In this document: positions 8,989 through 16,673 of the stretch, in pieces
Layout: every line of letters starts with the position of its first letter
Position numbering within the stretch: the stretch's first letter is position 1
DNA from: Pseudomonas citri
Lineage (GTDB): Bacteria; Pseudomonadota; Gammaproteobacteria; Pseudomonadales; Pseudomonadaceae
Direction: 5' to 3'
Assembly (NCBI RefSeq): GCF_025336485.1
Contig: NZ_JAODAB010000014.1
Coordinates: 93,110 to 157,109 of the forward strand
DNA: 64,000 bases
Notes under the pieces: model-generated
What the model was told of the DNA's origin: nothing
Database searches by the model: none
What the model saw: the letters and a program-made list of their open reading frames with translations, nothing else
Made by a program: the position numbers and the translations under genes

Positions 8989-10461
8989 CTAATCCTCCTG
9001 GGTGATGCGCAGCAGTTCATCGACGCTGGTCAGGCCTTCCAGCACCCGTTGGCGACCGTCCTGGAACAGGCTGCGGGTGGACTTGCGTGCCTCGAGGGCC
9101 AGCGCCTGCTCGGTGGCCCCCTGATGAATCAGCTGCGAAACCGTGGCGTTGACATTCACCAGTTCGTAGATGCCGAAACGCCCGCGATAACCTTTCTGGC
9201 ACTGCTCGCAGCCCTGGGCCTTGAACAGCTGTGGCGCGGCGTCGGCGGCAAGCCCCAGGCGCCGGCAGAGGGCGGCGTCGGCCACGTAAGGCGTCTTGCA
9301 AGCGGGACACAAGGCCCGCAACAAACGCTGGGCGACGATGCCGGCCAGGGACGAGGCCAGCAGATAAGCATCTACGCCCATGTCCAGCAATCGCATGACC
9401 GCGCCGACAGCGGTGTTGGTGTGCAGGGTCGAGAGCACCAGGTGACCGGTCAGGGACGCCTGGACGGCGATTTCGGCGGTTTCGCGATCGCGGATCTCGC
9501 CGACCATCACCACGTCCGGGTCCTGGCGCAAAATGGCCCGCAAGCCACGGGCGAACGTCATGTCGACTTTCGGGTTGACCGGCATCTGGCCGATGCCCGG
9601 CAGGTGATATTCGATGGGGTCTTCGACGGTGAGGATGTTGCGACTCTGGTCGTTGATGCTGCTCAAGGCCGCGTACAGGCTGGTGGTCTTGCCCGAACCC
9701 GTGGGACCGGTCACCAACACGATGCCGTGGGGCTTGCCGAGCAATTGCCGCAGGCCGGCAAGGGTGTCGTCGGGCAGGCCCAGGCGATGCAGGTCCAAAC
9801 GCCCGGCCTGTTTATCGAGCAAGCGCAACACCACGCGTTCGCCATGGGCCGAAGGCAGCGTGGAGACCCGCACATCGACTTCATGGCCGGCCAGGCGCAA
9901 AACCATTCGCCCGTCCTGGGGCACGCGCTTCTCGGCGATATCCAGGCGCGCCATGACCTTGATCCGCGACACCAGCAGCGTTGCCAGCTCCCGGCGCGGG
10001 CGCAATATTTCCTGCAACTGGCCGTCGACGCGTATCCGCACCGACAGGTACTGCTCGAACGTTTCCAGGTGCACGTCGGAGGCGTGTTCACGCACCGCTT
10101 CGCTGAGCAGGGCATTGATCAGGCGGATGATCGGCGCATCGCCCTGCTGTTCCAACAGGTCGGTGGTCTGCGGCACTTGATCGACCAGGCTGAGCAGGTC
10201 CAGCTCTTCGTCCAGCCCTTGGGCCACCTGCTCGGCGGCGCGCTGACCCTGGCGATAGGCACTGGCCAGGCGCGTGGCGAATGGCGCCGGCTCCAGAACC
10301 AGGATCGGCAACTCGCGCCCACACAAACGCCGGACTTCGGCCACGGCGGTCAGCGGCGTATCGCGGCGTATCACCAGGCTCAACCCCGCGCCCTCGCCGT
10401 CCAGCAGCACGCCCCAGCGCCTGGCGAAACCAAACGGCAGCGCGACCTGGAGATCCGTCAC
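8989..10461 (-). CDS. gspE: Type II secretion ATPase GspE
   Basis: A 490-residue cytoplasmic hexameric ATPase that powers pseudopilus assembly. Walker A GPTGSGKT is at 252-259. The aspartate box region is around 280, the Walker B stretch DVVMVGE at 316-322, and the His box (GHLVLSTLHTN) at 339-349. A tetracysteine zinc site is formed by CPAC (385-388) and CEQC (418-421), as in canonical GspE. The N-terminal GspL-binding domain is present. The start is a GTG overlapping the gspD stop. All catalytic elements look intact. Confidence 0.97.
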   Translation of the reverse strand: MTDLQVALPFGFARRWGVLLDGEGAGLSLVIRRDTPLTAVAEVRRLCGRELPILVLEPAPFATRLASAYRQGQRAAEQVAQGLDEELDLLSLVDQVPQTTDLLEQQGDAPIIRLINALLSEAVREHASDVHLETFEQYLSVRIRVDGQLQEILRPRRELATLLVSRIKVMARLDIAEKRVPQDGRMVLRLAGHEVDVRVSTLPSAHGERVVLRLLDKQAGRLDLHRLGLPDDTLAGLRQLLGKPHGIVLVTGPTGSGKTTSLYAALSSINDQSRNILTVEDPIEYHLPGIGQMPVNPKVDMTFARGLRAILRQDPDVVMVGEIRDRETAEIAVQASLTGHLVLSTLHTNTAVGAVMRLLDMGVDAYLLASSLAGIVAQRLLRALCPACKTPYVADAALCRRLGLAADAAPQLFKAQGCEQCQKGYRGRFGIYELVNVNATVSQLIHQGATEQALALEARKSTRSLFQDGRQRVLEGLTSVDELLRITQED

Positions 10462-12392
10462 AGGGCACCCGAACGCGGTTGTGGATCGGCCATCGGCGCC
10501 TCCGTGGACGCATCGAACAACTGGCGAGGATCCCGGGGTAGCAACAGCGAATTATTTTCCCGCGAGCCGGGTTTGCTCAGCTCCCGCAGCGCGTCGTAGC
10601 GCTGGCGGCTGACCTCGGCCAGGTCTTCGTTGCTGCGCACGATGGTCGGGCGCAGGAACACCATCAGGTTGCTTTTGGTCTGGGTGTCGCGGGTCCAGCG
10701 AAACAGCGCACCCAGGTACGGAATACTGCGCAGCAGAGGCACACCGCTTTGCTGGGTGCGGACACTGTCGCGGATCAACCCGCCGATCACGATGATCTCG
10801 CCATCGTCCGCCAGGATCGTGCTCTTCAAGGCGCGCTTGTTGGTGATCAGGTCCGAGGAGTCGATGCCGGAGACCGATGGCGCGATGTCCGAAACCTCTT
10901 GCTGGACCTCAAGACGCAACGTCGAGCCTTCGTTGATATAGGGCTTGACCTTGAGGCTGATGCCGACGTCCTTGCGCTCCACGGTGGTGAACGGATTTTC
11001 CGCGCCGTTGCTGTTGGTGGCGTAGGAACCGGTCTTGAACGGGACGTTCTGGCCGACGATGATTTCCGCTTCCTGATTGTCCAGGGTCAGCAGGCTGGGG
11101 GTGGACAACAGGTTGCTGTGGGCATCGCTCGCCAGCGCCGAGACCAGCGCGCTGAAGCGGTCGCCGCCCAGACGCAGGAAGGCGCTTTCCTTGGTCTTGT
11201 CCAGTTTATCGAGGTCCAGCCCGATGATCGGAATGTCGGTTCCCGGAAAGTTGACAGCCCCTGCCGCGTCGCCCCTGTTGACACCCCACTGCACCCCCAA
11301 GGCTTCAGAGATATCCCCGGTCACTTCGACGATGGCTGCGTGAATGAGCACCTGGGCCCGGGGCTGGTCCAGTTCGCGGATGATGTTTTCAATGGTGCGG
11401 ACCTGGGCCGGCTCGGCGATCAGCACCAGGGCATTCTGGCTTTCATCGGCCTTGACCATGAACGGACTGGCGGTGGCGCTTTCCCGCAGGCCGGCGAGCG
11501 CCGGTGTGGTTTTCTTGTCCTGCCCGACGGCTTCCAGCACCTCGGCCAGTTGCTTGGCATCGCTGTGGCGCAAGCGGATGACCCGCGCGTTGTCCTCGGC
11601 GGCGGTGGGGGCGACGTCCAGGGTCCGGGCCAGATCCGCTAGGCGTTTGCGCACTGCCGCCGTGCCGATGATCACCAGGCGGTTGCTGCGTTCGTCAGCG
11701 ATGGCCAGCCCCGCGGTATCCCCTTCGCGCTTGCCGGTGGAGGCCTCGATGATCGGCGCGATATCCCCGGCCCGGGCATGCCGCAAGGGCAGCACCACAT
11801 GGTTGCGATTGCGTCCCGAGTCCAGCTGCTGCACCACCGTGCCGATGCGCCGGACATTGGCGGCGGTGTCGGTGACCACCAAGGCATTGGACGATACCGA
11901 GGGCCCCACGTAACCGTTGCCCGACACCAGCGGTCGCACCAACCCGGCCACATCGGCGGCAATGCTCGAGTGCAGTTCGATGACCTGGGTGACGAACTGC
12001 GAGGGCATGGCGCTTTTCGCGTCGCCGCTACCGGCGCGCGTCTTGGCTTCGCCGACCGGGGTAATCAGGATCCGCTCGCCTTCGTCGATCACGGTGAAGT
12101 TATGGGCATCGAGTACCGAGTAGAACAACCGACGCACGCCCTCGCGGTCCAGCGCCTGGCGGGACATGACGGTGATGCGCCCCGACACCCGGGGATCGAG
12201 CACCACGGTCTTGCCCAGGATCGCCGAGAACTCATCGACCACATCGCGCAGTTCCGCATTGTTCATCGCCAGTTGCCATTGGGCCTCCTCGGCGCGCAGG
12301 ACGCCGGGAAGAGTCAGCGGAGAAAACACGGCAAGGCAGAACAAGGCACTCGATACACCGCCCCGGATAAAGCTGTTCATCAATTCGATCAC
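10458..12392 (-). CDS. gspD: Type II secretion outer-membrane secretin GspD
   Basis: A 644-residue secretin that forms the outer-membrane channel. A Sec signal peptide of about 35 residues (mature chain from about EEAQWQLAMNN) is followed by N0, N1-N3 repeats and the C-terminal secretin barrel (about 330-590, including the VPLLRSIPYLGALFR motif). There is no lipobox, so it is not a self-piloting lipoprotein secretin of the HxcQ kind. No pilotin gene is visible nearby. The start may be GTG 12392, overlapping the gspC stop, or ATG 12380; the two differ by four residues. Confidence 0.96.
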   Translation of the reverse strand: MIELMNSFIRGGVSSALFCLAVFSPLTLPGVLRAEEAQWQLAMNNAELRDVVDEFSAILGKTVVLDPRVSGRITVMSRQALDREGVRRLFYSVLDAHNFTVIDEGERILITPVGEAKTRAGSGDAKSAMPSQFVTQVIELHSSIAADVAGLVRPLVSGNGYVGPSVSSNALVVTDTAANVRRIGTVVQQLDSGRNRNHVVLPLRHARAGDIAPIIEASTGKREGDTAGLAIADERSNRLVIIGTAAVRKRLADLARTLDVAPTAAEDNARVIRLRHSDAKQLAEVLEAVGQDKKTTPALAGLRESATASPFMVKADESQNALVLIAEPAQVRTIENIIRELDQPRAQVLIHAAIVEVTGDISEALGVQWGVNRGDAAGAVNFPGTDIPIIGLDLDKLDKTKESAFLRLGGDRFSALVSALASDAHSNLLSTPSLLTLDNQEAEIIVGQNVPFKTGSYATNSNGAENPFTTVERKDVGISLKVKPYINEGSTLRLEVQQEVSDIAPSVSGIDSSDLITNKRALKSTILADDGEIIVIGGLIRDSVRTQQSGVPLLRSIPYLGALFRWTRDTQTKSNLMVFLRPTIVRSNEDLAEVSRQRYDALRELSKPGSRENNSLLLPRDPRQLFDASTEAPMADPQPRSGAL

Positions 12393-12928
12393 TCTGATTG
12401 CCCGGCCACCGGGCGTAGGTATTGCGAGGAATGAGGCGCCGCCGGAGGTTCGTCGGCGGGGTCCAGGCGACGCAGCAAGGGCTTTGCCGCTTGTTGCAGG
12501 GCCAGCCGCTCCTCACGTCCGTTGCGCCATAACATTACGTGGTCGGCCTCGACCCGCCGCAGCACGCTGCCGCCTGGCAGGCGCTCACCCATCGCATACA
12601 TGCGCGGTCCGGCGGCGTCCGCCAGCAAGGCCCGCGACAAACCCGGGCCGGCGACGAAACTGGCCAGCAACGTCAGCGCTTCGGCACTCGGCGCGTGGGC
12701 ATCTTCAGGCGTCAGGCCCAGCACCGTCGCCACCGCTTGCACGTTGGGCAGATCGCGCACCGGAGCCACTTTCGGCGCAACGAACACCGGCACATCAAGG
12801 CCCAACTGCTGGCGAAAGCGCCACTCTTGCCCCACCAGGAACACCCCGTACAGCAACGGCACGAGCACCCACGCCACCTTCGCCAGACGGTGGGTGGTGC
12901 CAAAAGACAAACTCACCTTCATGCTCAC
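12389..12928 (-). CDS. gspC: Type II secretion protein GspC, short form lacking PDZ domain
   Basis: A 179-residue bitopic protein with a cytoplasmic N-terminus, a membrane helix at about 17-34 (VAWVLVPLLYGVFLVG) and a homology-region domain (MYAMGERLPGGSVLRRVEADHVML) that in the family binds the N0 domain of GspD. It ends soon after this domain, with neither the PDZ nor the coiled coil of longer GspC/XcpP proteins (about 235-290 residues). Such short forms exist in other T2SS subtypes. A GTG start overlaps the cytochrome b561 stop; ATG 12922 is the alternative. Position as first gsp gene supports the call. Confidence 0.85.
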   Translation of the reverse strand: MSMKVSLSFGTTHRLAKVAWVLVPLLYGVFLVGQEWRFRQQLGLDVPVFVAPKVAPVRDLPNVQAVATVLGLTPEDAHAPSAEALTLLASFVAGPGLSRALLADAAGPRMYAMGERLPGGSVLRRVEADHVMLWRNGREERLALQQAAKPLLRRLDPADEPPAAPHSSQYLRPVAGQSE

Positions 12929-13458
12929 CGGAGCATCACGCGGGGGCGCTTCGCCAAAGACATCCGGCGTACCACCCTGCGACCGGAAAGCTCATGCCAG
13001 ACTACCGCGCACAGGTGCAGCGCAATCAGCGCCGAAAGCACCGCGCAAGACAGGGTATGGATGGTATTGGCCAGCTCGATCAGCGACAGATCGCTCAGCG
13101 GCTGGGGGATCCGAACGAGGCCGAAGACGCTGATGGCACTTTTCATCATCAGCACACCGGTCACCAGCACGACGCCAATGCTCAGGTAGATCAGCGCGTG
13201 CACCGACGTCGCCAATCCCTTACCCGATGCACGCGCCGCTCCCCGGGGTTCCAACTCGCGGACAAACAACCAGGCCCGCCAGGAAAAAAACGGAATGAAC
13301 AGGGTGGTCAACGATACATTGAGTGACCCGACCCAGTGCTCGGTCGAAGCCGACACCGGGTAGTACGTCACATAGAAACCTGACGCCAACGCCCACAGAA
13401 TAATGACTGCAGACAACCAGTGCAGCAGCACCCGTCGCCCGGAATAAAGAACATGCAT
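12925..13458 (-). CDS. Cytochrome b561-family dihaem membrane protein
   Basis: A 177-residue protein with four predicted membrane helices and the histidine pattern of bacterial cytochrome b561 (YodB/CybB type): His13 in helix 1, His87, and His134 and His148 in the last helices, with His41 near the second. The family binds two b-type haems in the inner membrane and moves electrons between quinol and periplasmic partners. Its stop overlaps the gspC start, and it lies 65 bp after the LPMO gene, so it is physically built into the secretion operon. ATG 13458 is chosen (AGGGG 7 bp upstream) over GTG 13461. The electron partner is unknown; LPMO reduction is inference only. Confidence 0.88.
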   Translation of the reverse strand: MHVLYSGRRVLLHWLSAVIILWALASGFYVTYYPVSASTEHWVGSLNVSLTTLFIPFFSWRAWLFVRELEPRGAARASGKGLATSVHALIYLSIGVVLVTGVLMMKSAISVFGLVRIPQPLSDLSLIELANTIHTLSCAVLSALIALHLCAVVWHELSGRRVVRRMSLAKRPRVMLR

Positions 13459-13478
13459 CACCGCGCCCCTCGTCTGAA

Positions 13479-13512
13479 GGCTCCAGGCAACCCATGCGGA
13501 TCACCTGGAGCC
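13479..13512 (-). promoter_or_regulatory. Intercistronic hairpin between LPMO and cytochrome b561
   Basis: GGCTCCAGG pairs perfectly with CCTGGAGCC across a 16-base loop. There is no U-run after it, so it looks more like an mRNA stabiliser or partial attenuator than a full terminator. It could set cargo mRNA above secretion-machine mRNA. Confidence 0.5.
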
Positions 13513-13526
13513 GTGCCTGTCAGGAC

Positions 13527-14993
13527 TTACAACTTGTCCCAGGCGCTTTGCCACGCAGCACCGACACCCGGCTCAAAACCATTCGCCGTCGGGCTGTACT
13601 GTTTGCAGTAGCCGGACGCCGGGAACGGCTTGCACTCGAACACTTCGTCGGTCTTGGGTTGCAGCACTTTCGTGCCGGCGGTGTATTCAGCGATGCCTTC
13701 CGGGAACACGAAGTCGTACTCGATGCCCGCGCCTTCGCCGGTCAGGGTGACGGCCTGGGTTTGCTGGCGCGTGGTGCGCCCGTCTTCGGTGGTCCCCACC
13801 AACGTCAGGGTGTGAGCGCCTGGGGCACTGCGCACGTCCAGGCTCAGGCCGGTACCGCCCTCTCCCACGGTCTGGCCGACAGCACCGACCTGCTTGTTCT
13901 TCTCATCGAACAGTGTGGCTTCCAGGTTCATCCGGCGGTTGGTCTGCGCGGTGAACGCCATGCTGACCCGGCCCTTGTCGAGGACGTACTCCGGTTGCAG
14001 GGAAGAAATTTCCAGGCTGGCGCTGGCGTCTTCCTGCATGTCCAATTGCACTTGATAGCCGGTCACACCGCTTTCTTTCTGGGCGTACAGCCTGTTGCTG
14101 CCCTTGACCGGCGTGATATTGCCGTCTTCATCACGAATACCGGCACGAATCAGAGCATGGGCTTTGTTGATAGCTTCGGCCAGCTTGAACGACCAATTCT
14201 CAGGCTTGCCTTCTTCAGCGTTGTCGATGCTGATTTCTACGCTGTACTCAGCATTTTCGCCGGTGGCGGAAAATGCCCGGGCCTTGACCTTGTCACCCGC
14301 CAGCAACGGAGTCGATGGGGTAATGTTGCCTACCGGCAACCAGCCGCCTGGCAATGCGGCTTCGGCGAGAATGTTCACATCCACCGGGTTGTAGAAGGCG
14401 TTATCAGTGTCACCCACTGTCCAGACAGCCAAGATGACGTGATGACCCGATTTACTGTCAGGAATGACGCAGTTGTGCGGGGCACCGCTTACCGGAATTT
14501 GATGACCGCCATCCACCGTACAGAACGGCGTGCTGTCGAATGAGGCGCGCTTGAGCTCCTCGTTCGGCATCCAACCGTCGCGGGTGATGAAATATTCGTG
14601 TTTGCTCGTCCGGTGCGCTGCGTCGTATTTCCATTGAAAGGTAATGTTGCGGTCCCTGATTTCGGTCAGGTGCCAGCGCGAAGCCGATTGCGCATCAAGA
14701 GCGGAAAAGTTGGCGTTGCCACCGCTGGCGATCTTGCCGTCGATAGGGCCTTGCAGCGGCCCGCCACCTGCTCCATTCGGGAAGCCCTTGAAGGTCTCGC
14801 CGGTACTGTGCGGCTCGTATTGCGCGCCGCCGCAGTTCTTGTTGACCCCTTTCTGGCACAACAGTGCACGAGAAGGCGGTACTTCGACGAAACCATGAGC
14901 CAGTGCCCCCTGGGAAGCCATCATGGCCGAAAACAGAACTAACGACGATGCACACCCTGTTAGCACTCGACGCTTGTTGAAGTTGTTTTTCAT
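13527..14993 (-). CDS. gbpA: GbpA-like chitin-binding lytic polysaccharide monooxygenase (AA10)
   Basis: A 488-residue secreted copper enzyme. The signal peptide is cut after ALA (residue 32), exposing His33 as the mature N-terminus. His33 and His127 (in AAHRTSKHEYFIT) form the AA10 histidine brace, and an NAFYNPVDVNI segment supplies the usual axial aromatic. Two middle domains like those of Vibrio GbpA follow. A C-terminal carbohydrate-binding module ends in the aromatic run YCKQYSPTANGF. Length matches four-domain GbpA (about 485). AA10 enzymes oxidatively cleave chitin or cellulose and are classic T2SS substrates. This gene heads a minus-strand block leading into cytochrome b561 and gspC-M. 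Confidence 0.95.
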   Translation of the reverse strand: MKNNFNKRRVLTGCASSLVLFSAMMASQGALAHGFVEVPPSRALLCQKGVNKNCGGAQYEPHSTGETFKGFPNGAGGGPLQGPIDGKIASGGNANFSALDAQSASRWHLTEIRDRNITFQWKYDAAHRTSKHEYFITRDGWMPNEELKRASFDSTPFCTVDGGHQIPVSGAPHNCVIPDSKSGHHVILAVWTVGDTDNAFYNPVDVNILAEAALPGGWLPVGNITPSTPLLAGDKVKARAFSATGENAEYSVEISIDNAEEGKPENWSFKLAEAINKAHALIRAGIRDEDGNITPVKGSNRLYAQKESGVTGYQVQLDMQEDASASLEISSLQPEYVLDKGRVSMAFTAQTNRRMNLEATLFDEKNKQVGAVGQTVGEGGTGLSLDVRSAPGAHTLTLVGTTEDGRTTRQQTQAVTLTGEGAGIEYDFVFPEGIAEYTAGTKVLQPKTDEVFECKPFPASGYCKQYSPTANGFEPGVGAAWQSAWDKL

Positions 14994-15286
14994 ATAAGTT
15001 CCAGACTAGTCATCAAATTAGAACGACGTATCACCGTCTTCTTGAAAGACCTGCCAGACCGGCACAGCGCCTGACCTTTCAAGTGCCCGGAACCTTATAG
15101 AAAGTTTAACGATCCCTATGTAGGACAAATCGTCCAACATAGAAGGAAAGATCTCCTAATCTATTTGTCTTACACAATTAGAGAAAACTCTTACAAAGAG
15201 AAATAGCTGTCAAACACACACAAACAGACATACCAGACAAGTACAACTACCTGGTTTCATGCAGGACGTATTAATACGCGGACATT
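14994..15286. other. AT-rich intergenic region upstream of gbpA
   Basis: This roughly 290-bp stretch is clearly AT-richer than the genes on either side. It holds the gbpA promoter and palindrome listed separately and a leader of about 95 nt. I see no other gene in it. Confidence 0.6.
15094..15142 (-). promoter_or_regulatory. Predicted gbpA promoter with 27-bp palindrome at about -42
   Basis: Reading on the minus strand, a -10 TATAAG (15094-15099) has no good -35. Instead a palindrome at 15116-15142 covers the -35 position: arms CTATGTAGGAC and GTCCAACATAG, 10 of 11 positions pairing, loop AAATC. Its centre is about 42 bp upstream of the likely start near 15087, the class II activator position. 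LuxR/NarL-type dimers commonly bind such sites; the regulator is not identified. Confidence 0.5.
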
Positions 15287-15319
15287 AAAAAGCCTGTCCG
15301 GCGCAAGTCCGGACAGGCT
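15287..15319 (-). terminator. hemE intrinsic terminator
   Basis: AGCCTGTCCGG and CCGGACAGGCT form an 11-bp perfect stem (15291-15301 and 15309-15319), followed on the minus strand by a short U-run. It lies just downstream of the hemE stop. Confidence 0.85.
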
Positions 15320-15336
15320 GGGTGACAGGTCTGCAA

Positions 15337-16404
15337 TCAGACGTGGTATTGCGCCGACAACTCGTGCACTGCCCGCAGGAAGGCACCGGCGTGCTCGGGG
15401 TCGACTTCCGGCGTGATGCCATGGCCGAGGTTGAACACGTGGCCGCTGCCGCTGCCATAGCTGGCAAGGATCCGAGCGACTTCGGCACGGATGGCCTCAG
15501 GCTTGGCGTACAGTACGGTCGGGTCCATGTTGCCCTGCAAGGCGACTTTATGACCGACGCGCTCGCGGGCGTTGCCGATGTCGCAGGTCCAATCCAGGCC
15601 CAGGGCGTCGGCGCCGGCATCGGCGATGCTTTCCAGCCACAGGCCGCCGTTCTTGGTGAAGAGGATTACCGGGACCTGGCGACCTTCATGTTCGCGAATC
15701 AAACCGCTGACGATCTTGCGCATGTAGGCCAGGGAAAACTCCTGGTACGCCGCCGCCGACAGGTTGCCGCCCCAGGTATCGAAGATCTGCACCGCTTGTG
15801 CGCCGGCGAGGATCTGGCCGTTGAGGTAGGCGGTAACCGACTGGGCCAGCTTGTCCAGCAACAGGTGCATGGCCTGCGGGTTGTCGTACAGCATGGCCTT
15901 GGTCTTGCGGAAGTCTTTCGACGAGCCACCTTCGACCATGTAGGTGGCCAGGGTCCAGGGGCTGCCGGAGAAACCGATCAGCGGCACACGACCGTTGAGT
16001 TCACGGCGAATGGTGCTGACCGCATCCATGACGTAACCCAGGTCCTTTTGCGGATCGGGAATCGGCAGCGCCTCGATATCGGCCAGGGTGCTGACGACTT
16101 TCTTGAAGCGCGGGCCCTCGCCGGTCTCGAAATACAAGCCTTGGCCCATCGCGTCGGGGATGGTCAGGATGTCGGAGAACAGGATCGCCGCGTCCAGTTG
16201 CGGGTAGCGGTCCAACGGTTGCAGGGTGACTTCGCAGGCGAACTGGGGGTTCATGCACAAGCTCATGAAATCACCGGCCTTGGCGCGGCTGGCGCGGTAC
16301 TCCGGCAGATAGCGGCCGGCCTGGCGCATCATCCACACCGGGGTGACGTCTACGGGTTGCTTGAGCAGGGCGCGAAGGAAACGATCGTTCTTCAGGGCAG
16401 TCAT
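15337..16404 (-). CDS. hemE: Uroporphyrinogen decarboxylase
   Basis: A 355-residue cytosolic enzyme that decarboxylates the four acetate side chains of uroporphyrinogen III to give coproporphyrinogen III in haem synthesis. The N-terminal signature PVWMMRQAGRYLPEYR (around 21-36) and the mid-chain GFSGSPWTLATYMVEGG motif are both intact. Length equals the family norm. It is a single gene with its own terminator, next to gltD as in other pseudomonads. Confidence 0.98.
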   Translation of the reverse strand: MTALKNDRFLRALLKQPVDVTPVWMMRQAGRYLPEYRASRAKAGDFMSLCMNPQFACEVTLQPLDRYPQLDAAILFSDILTIPDAMGQGLYFETGEGPRFKKVVSTLADIEALPIPDPQKDLGYVMDAVSTIRRELNGRVPLIGFSGSPWTLATYMVEGGSSKDFRKTKAMLYDNPQAMHLLLDKLAQSVTAYLNGQILAGAQAVQIFDTWGGNLSAAAYQEFSLAYMRKIVSGLIREHEGRQVPVILFTKNGGLWLESIADAGADALGLDWTCDIGNARERVGHKVALQGNMDPTVLYAKPEAIRAEVARILASYGSGSGHVFNLGHGITPEVDPEHAGAFLRAVHELSAQYHV

Positions 16405-16450
16405 GTCGGCATCCGGAAAAAAAGTGCGGGCATTTTCTCAGAGCGCGACG

Positions 16451-16480
16451 CAAAAGGCACGGCAAGAGCCGTGCCTTTTA
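16451..16480 (-). terminator. Terminator-like hairpin between gltD and hemE
   Basis: AAAGGCACGG and CCGTGCCTTT flank a 6-base loop with U-runs on either side. On the minus strand it can end gltBD transcription before hemE. It lies about 50 bp before the hemE start. Confidence 0.75.
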
Positions 16481-16537
16481 TCTATCGGGGCAATTTGTCG
16501 CGGTGCCGCATAATATCCAGCAACGCCACAAAACAAC

Positions 16538-16656
16538 TGTGGGAGCAGCTTTTGTGGGAGCAAGGCTTGCCCGCGATGAGAACACCGCGGTCTCTTGAGT
16601 ACCGCGGCGCCTGGATCGCGAGCAAGCTTTGCTCCCACAAAAGCTCGCTCCCACAG
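16538..16656. repeat. Long REP/REPIN-like inverted repeat
   Basis: Two REP-type units face each other. The outer arms (CTGTGGGAGC and GCTCCCACAG) enclose inner arms with GCAAGGCTTGCCCGCGAT and ATCGCGAGCAAGCTTTGC, and the centre holds a further CCGCGG palindrome. The whole 119-bp unit folds almost end to end. No transposase is nearby; REPINs are mobilised in trans by RAYT proteins. Confidence 0.8.
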
Positions 16657-16673
16657 GGTTTTGTGTCGCTCGG

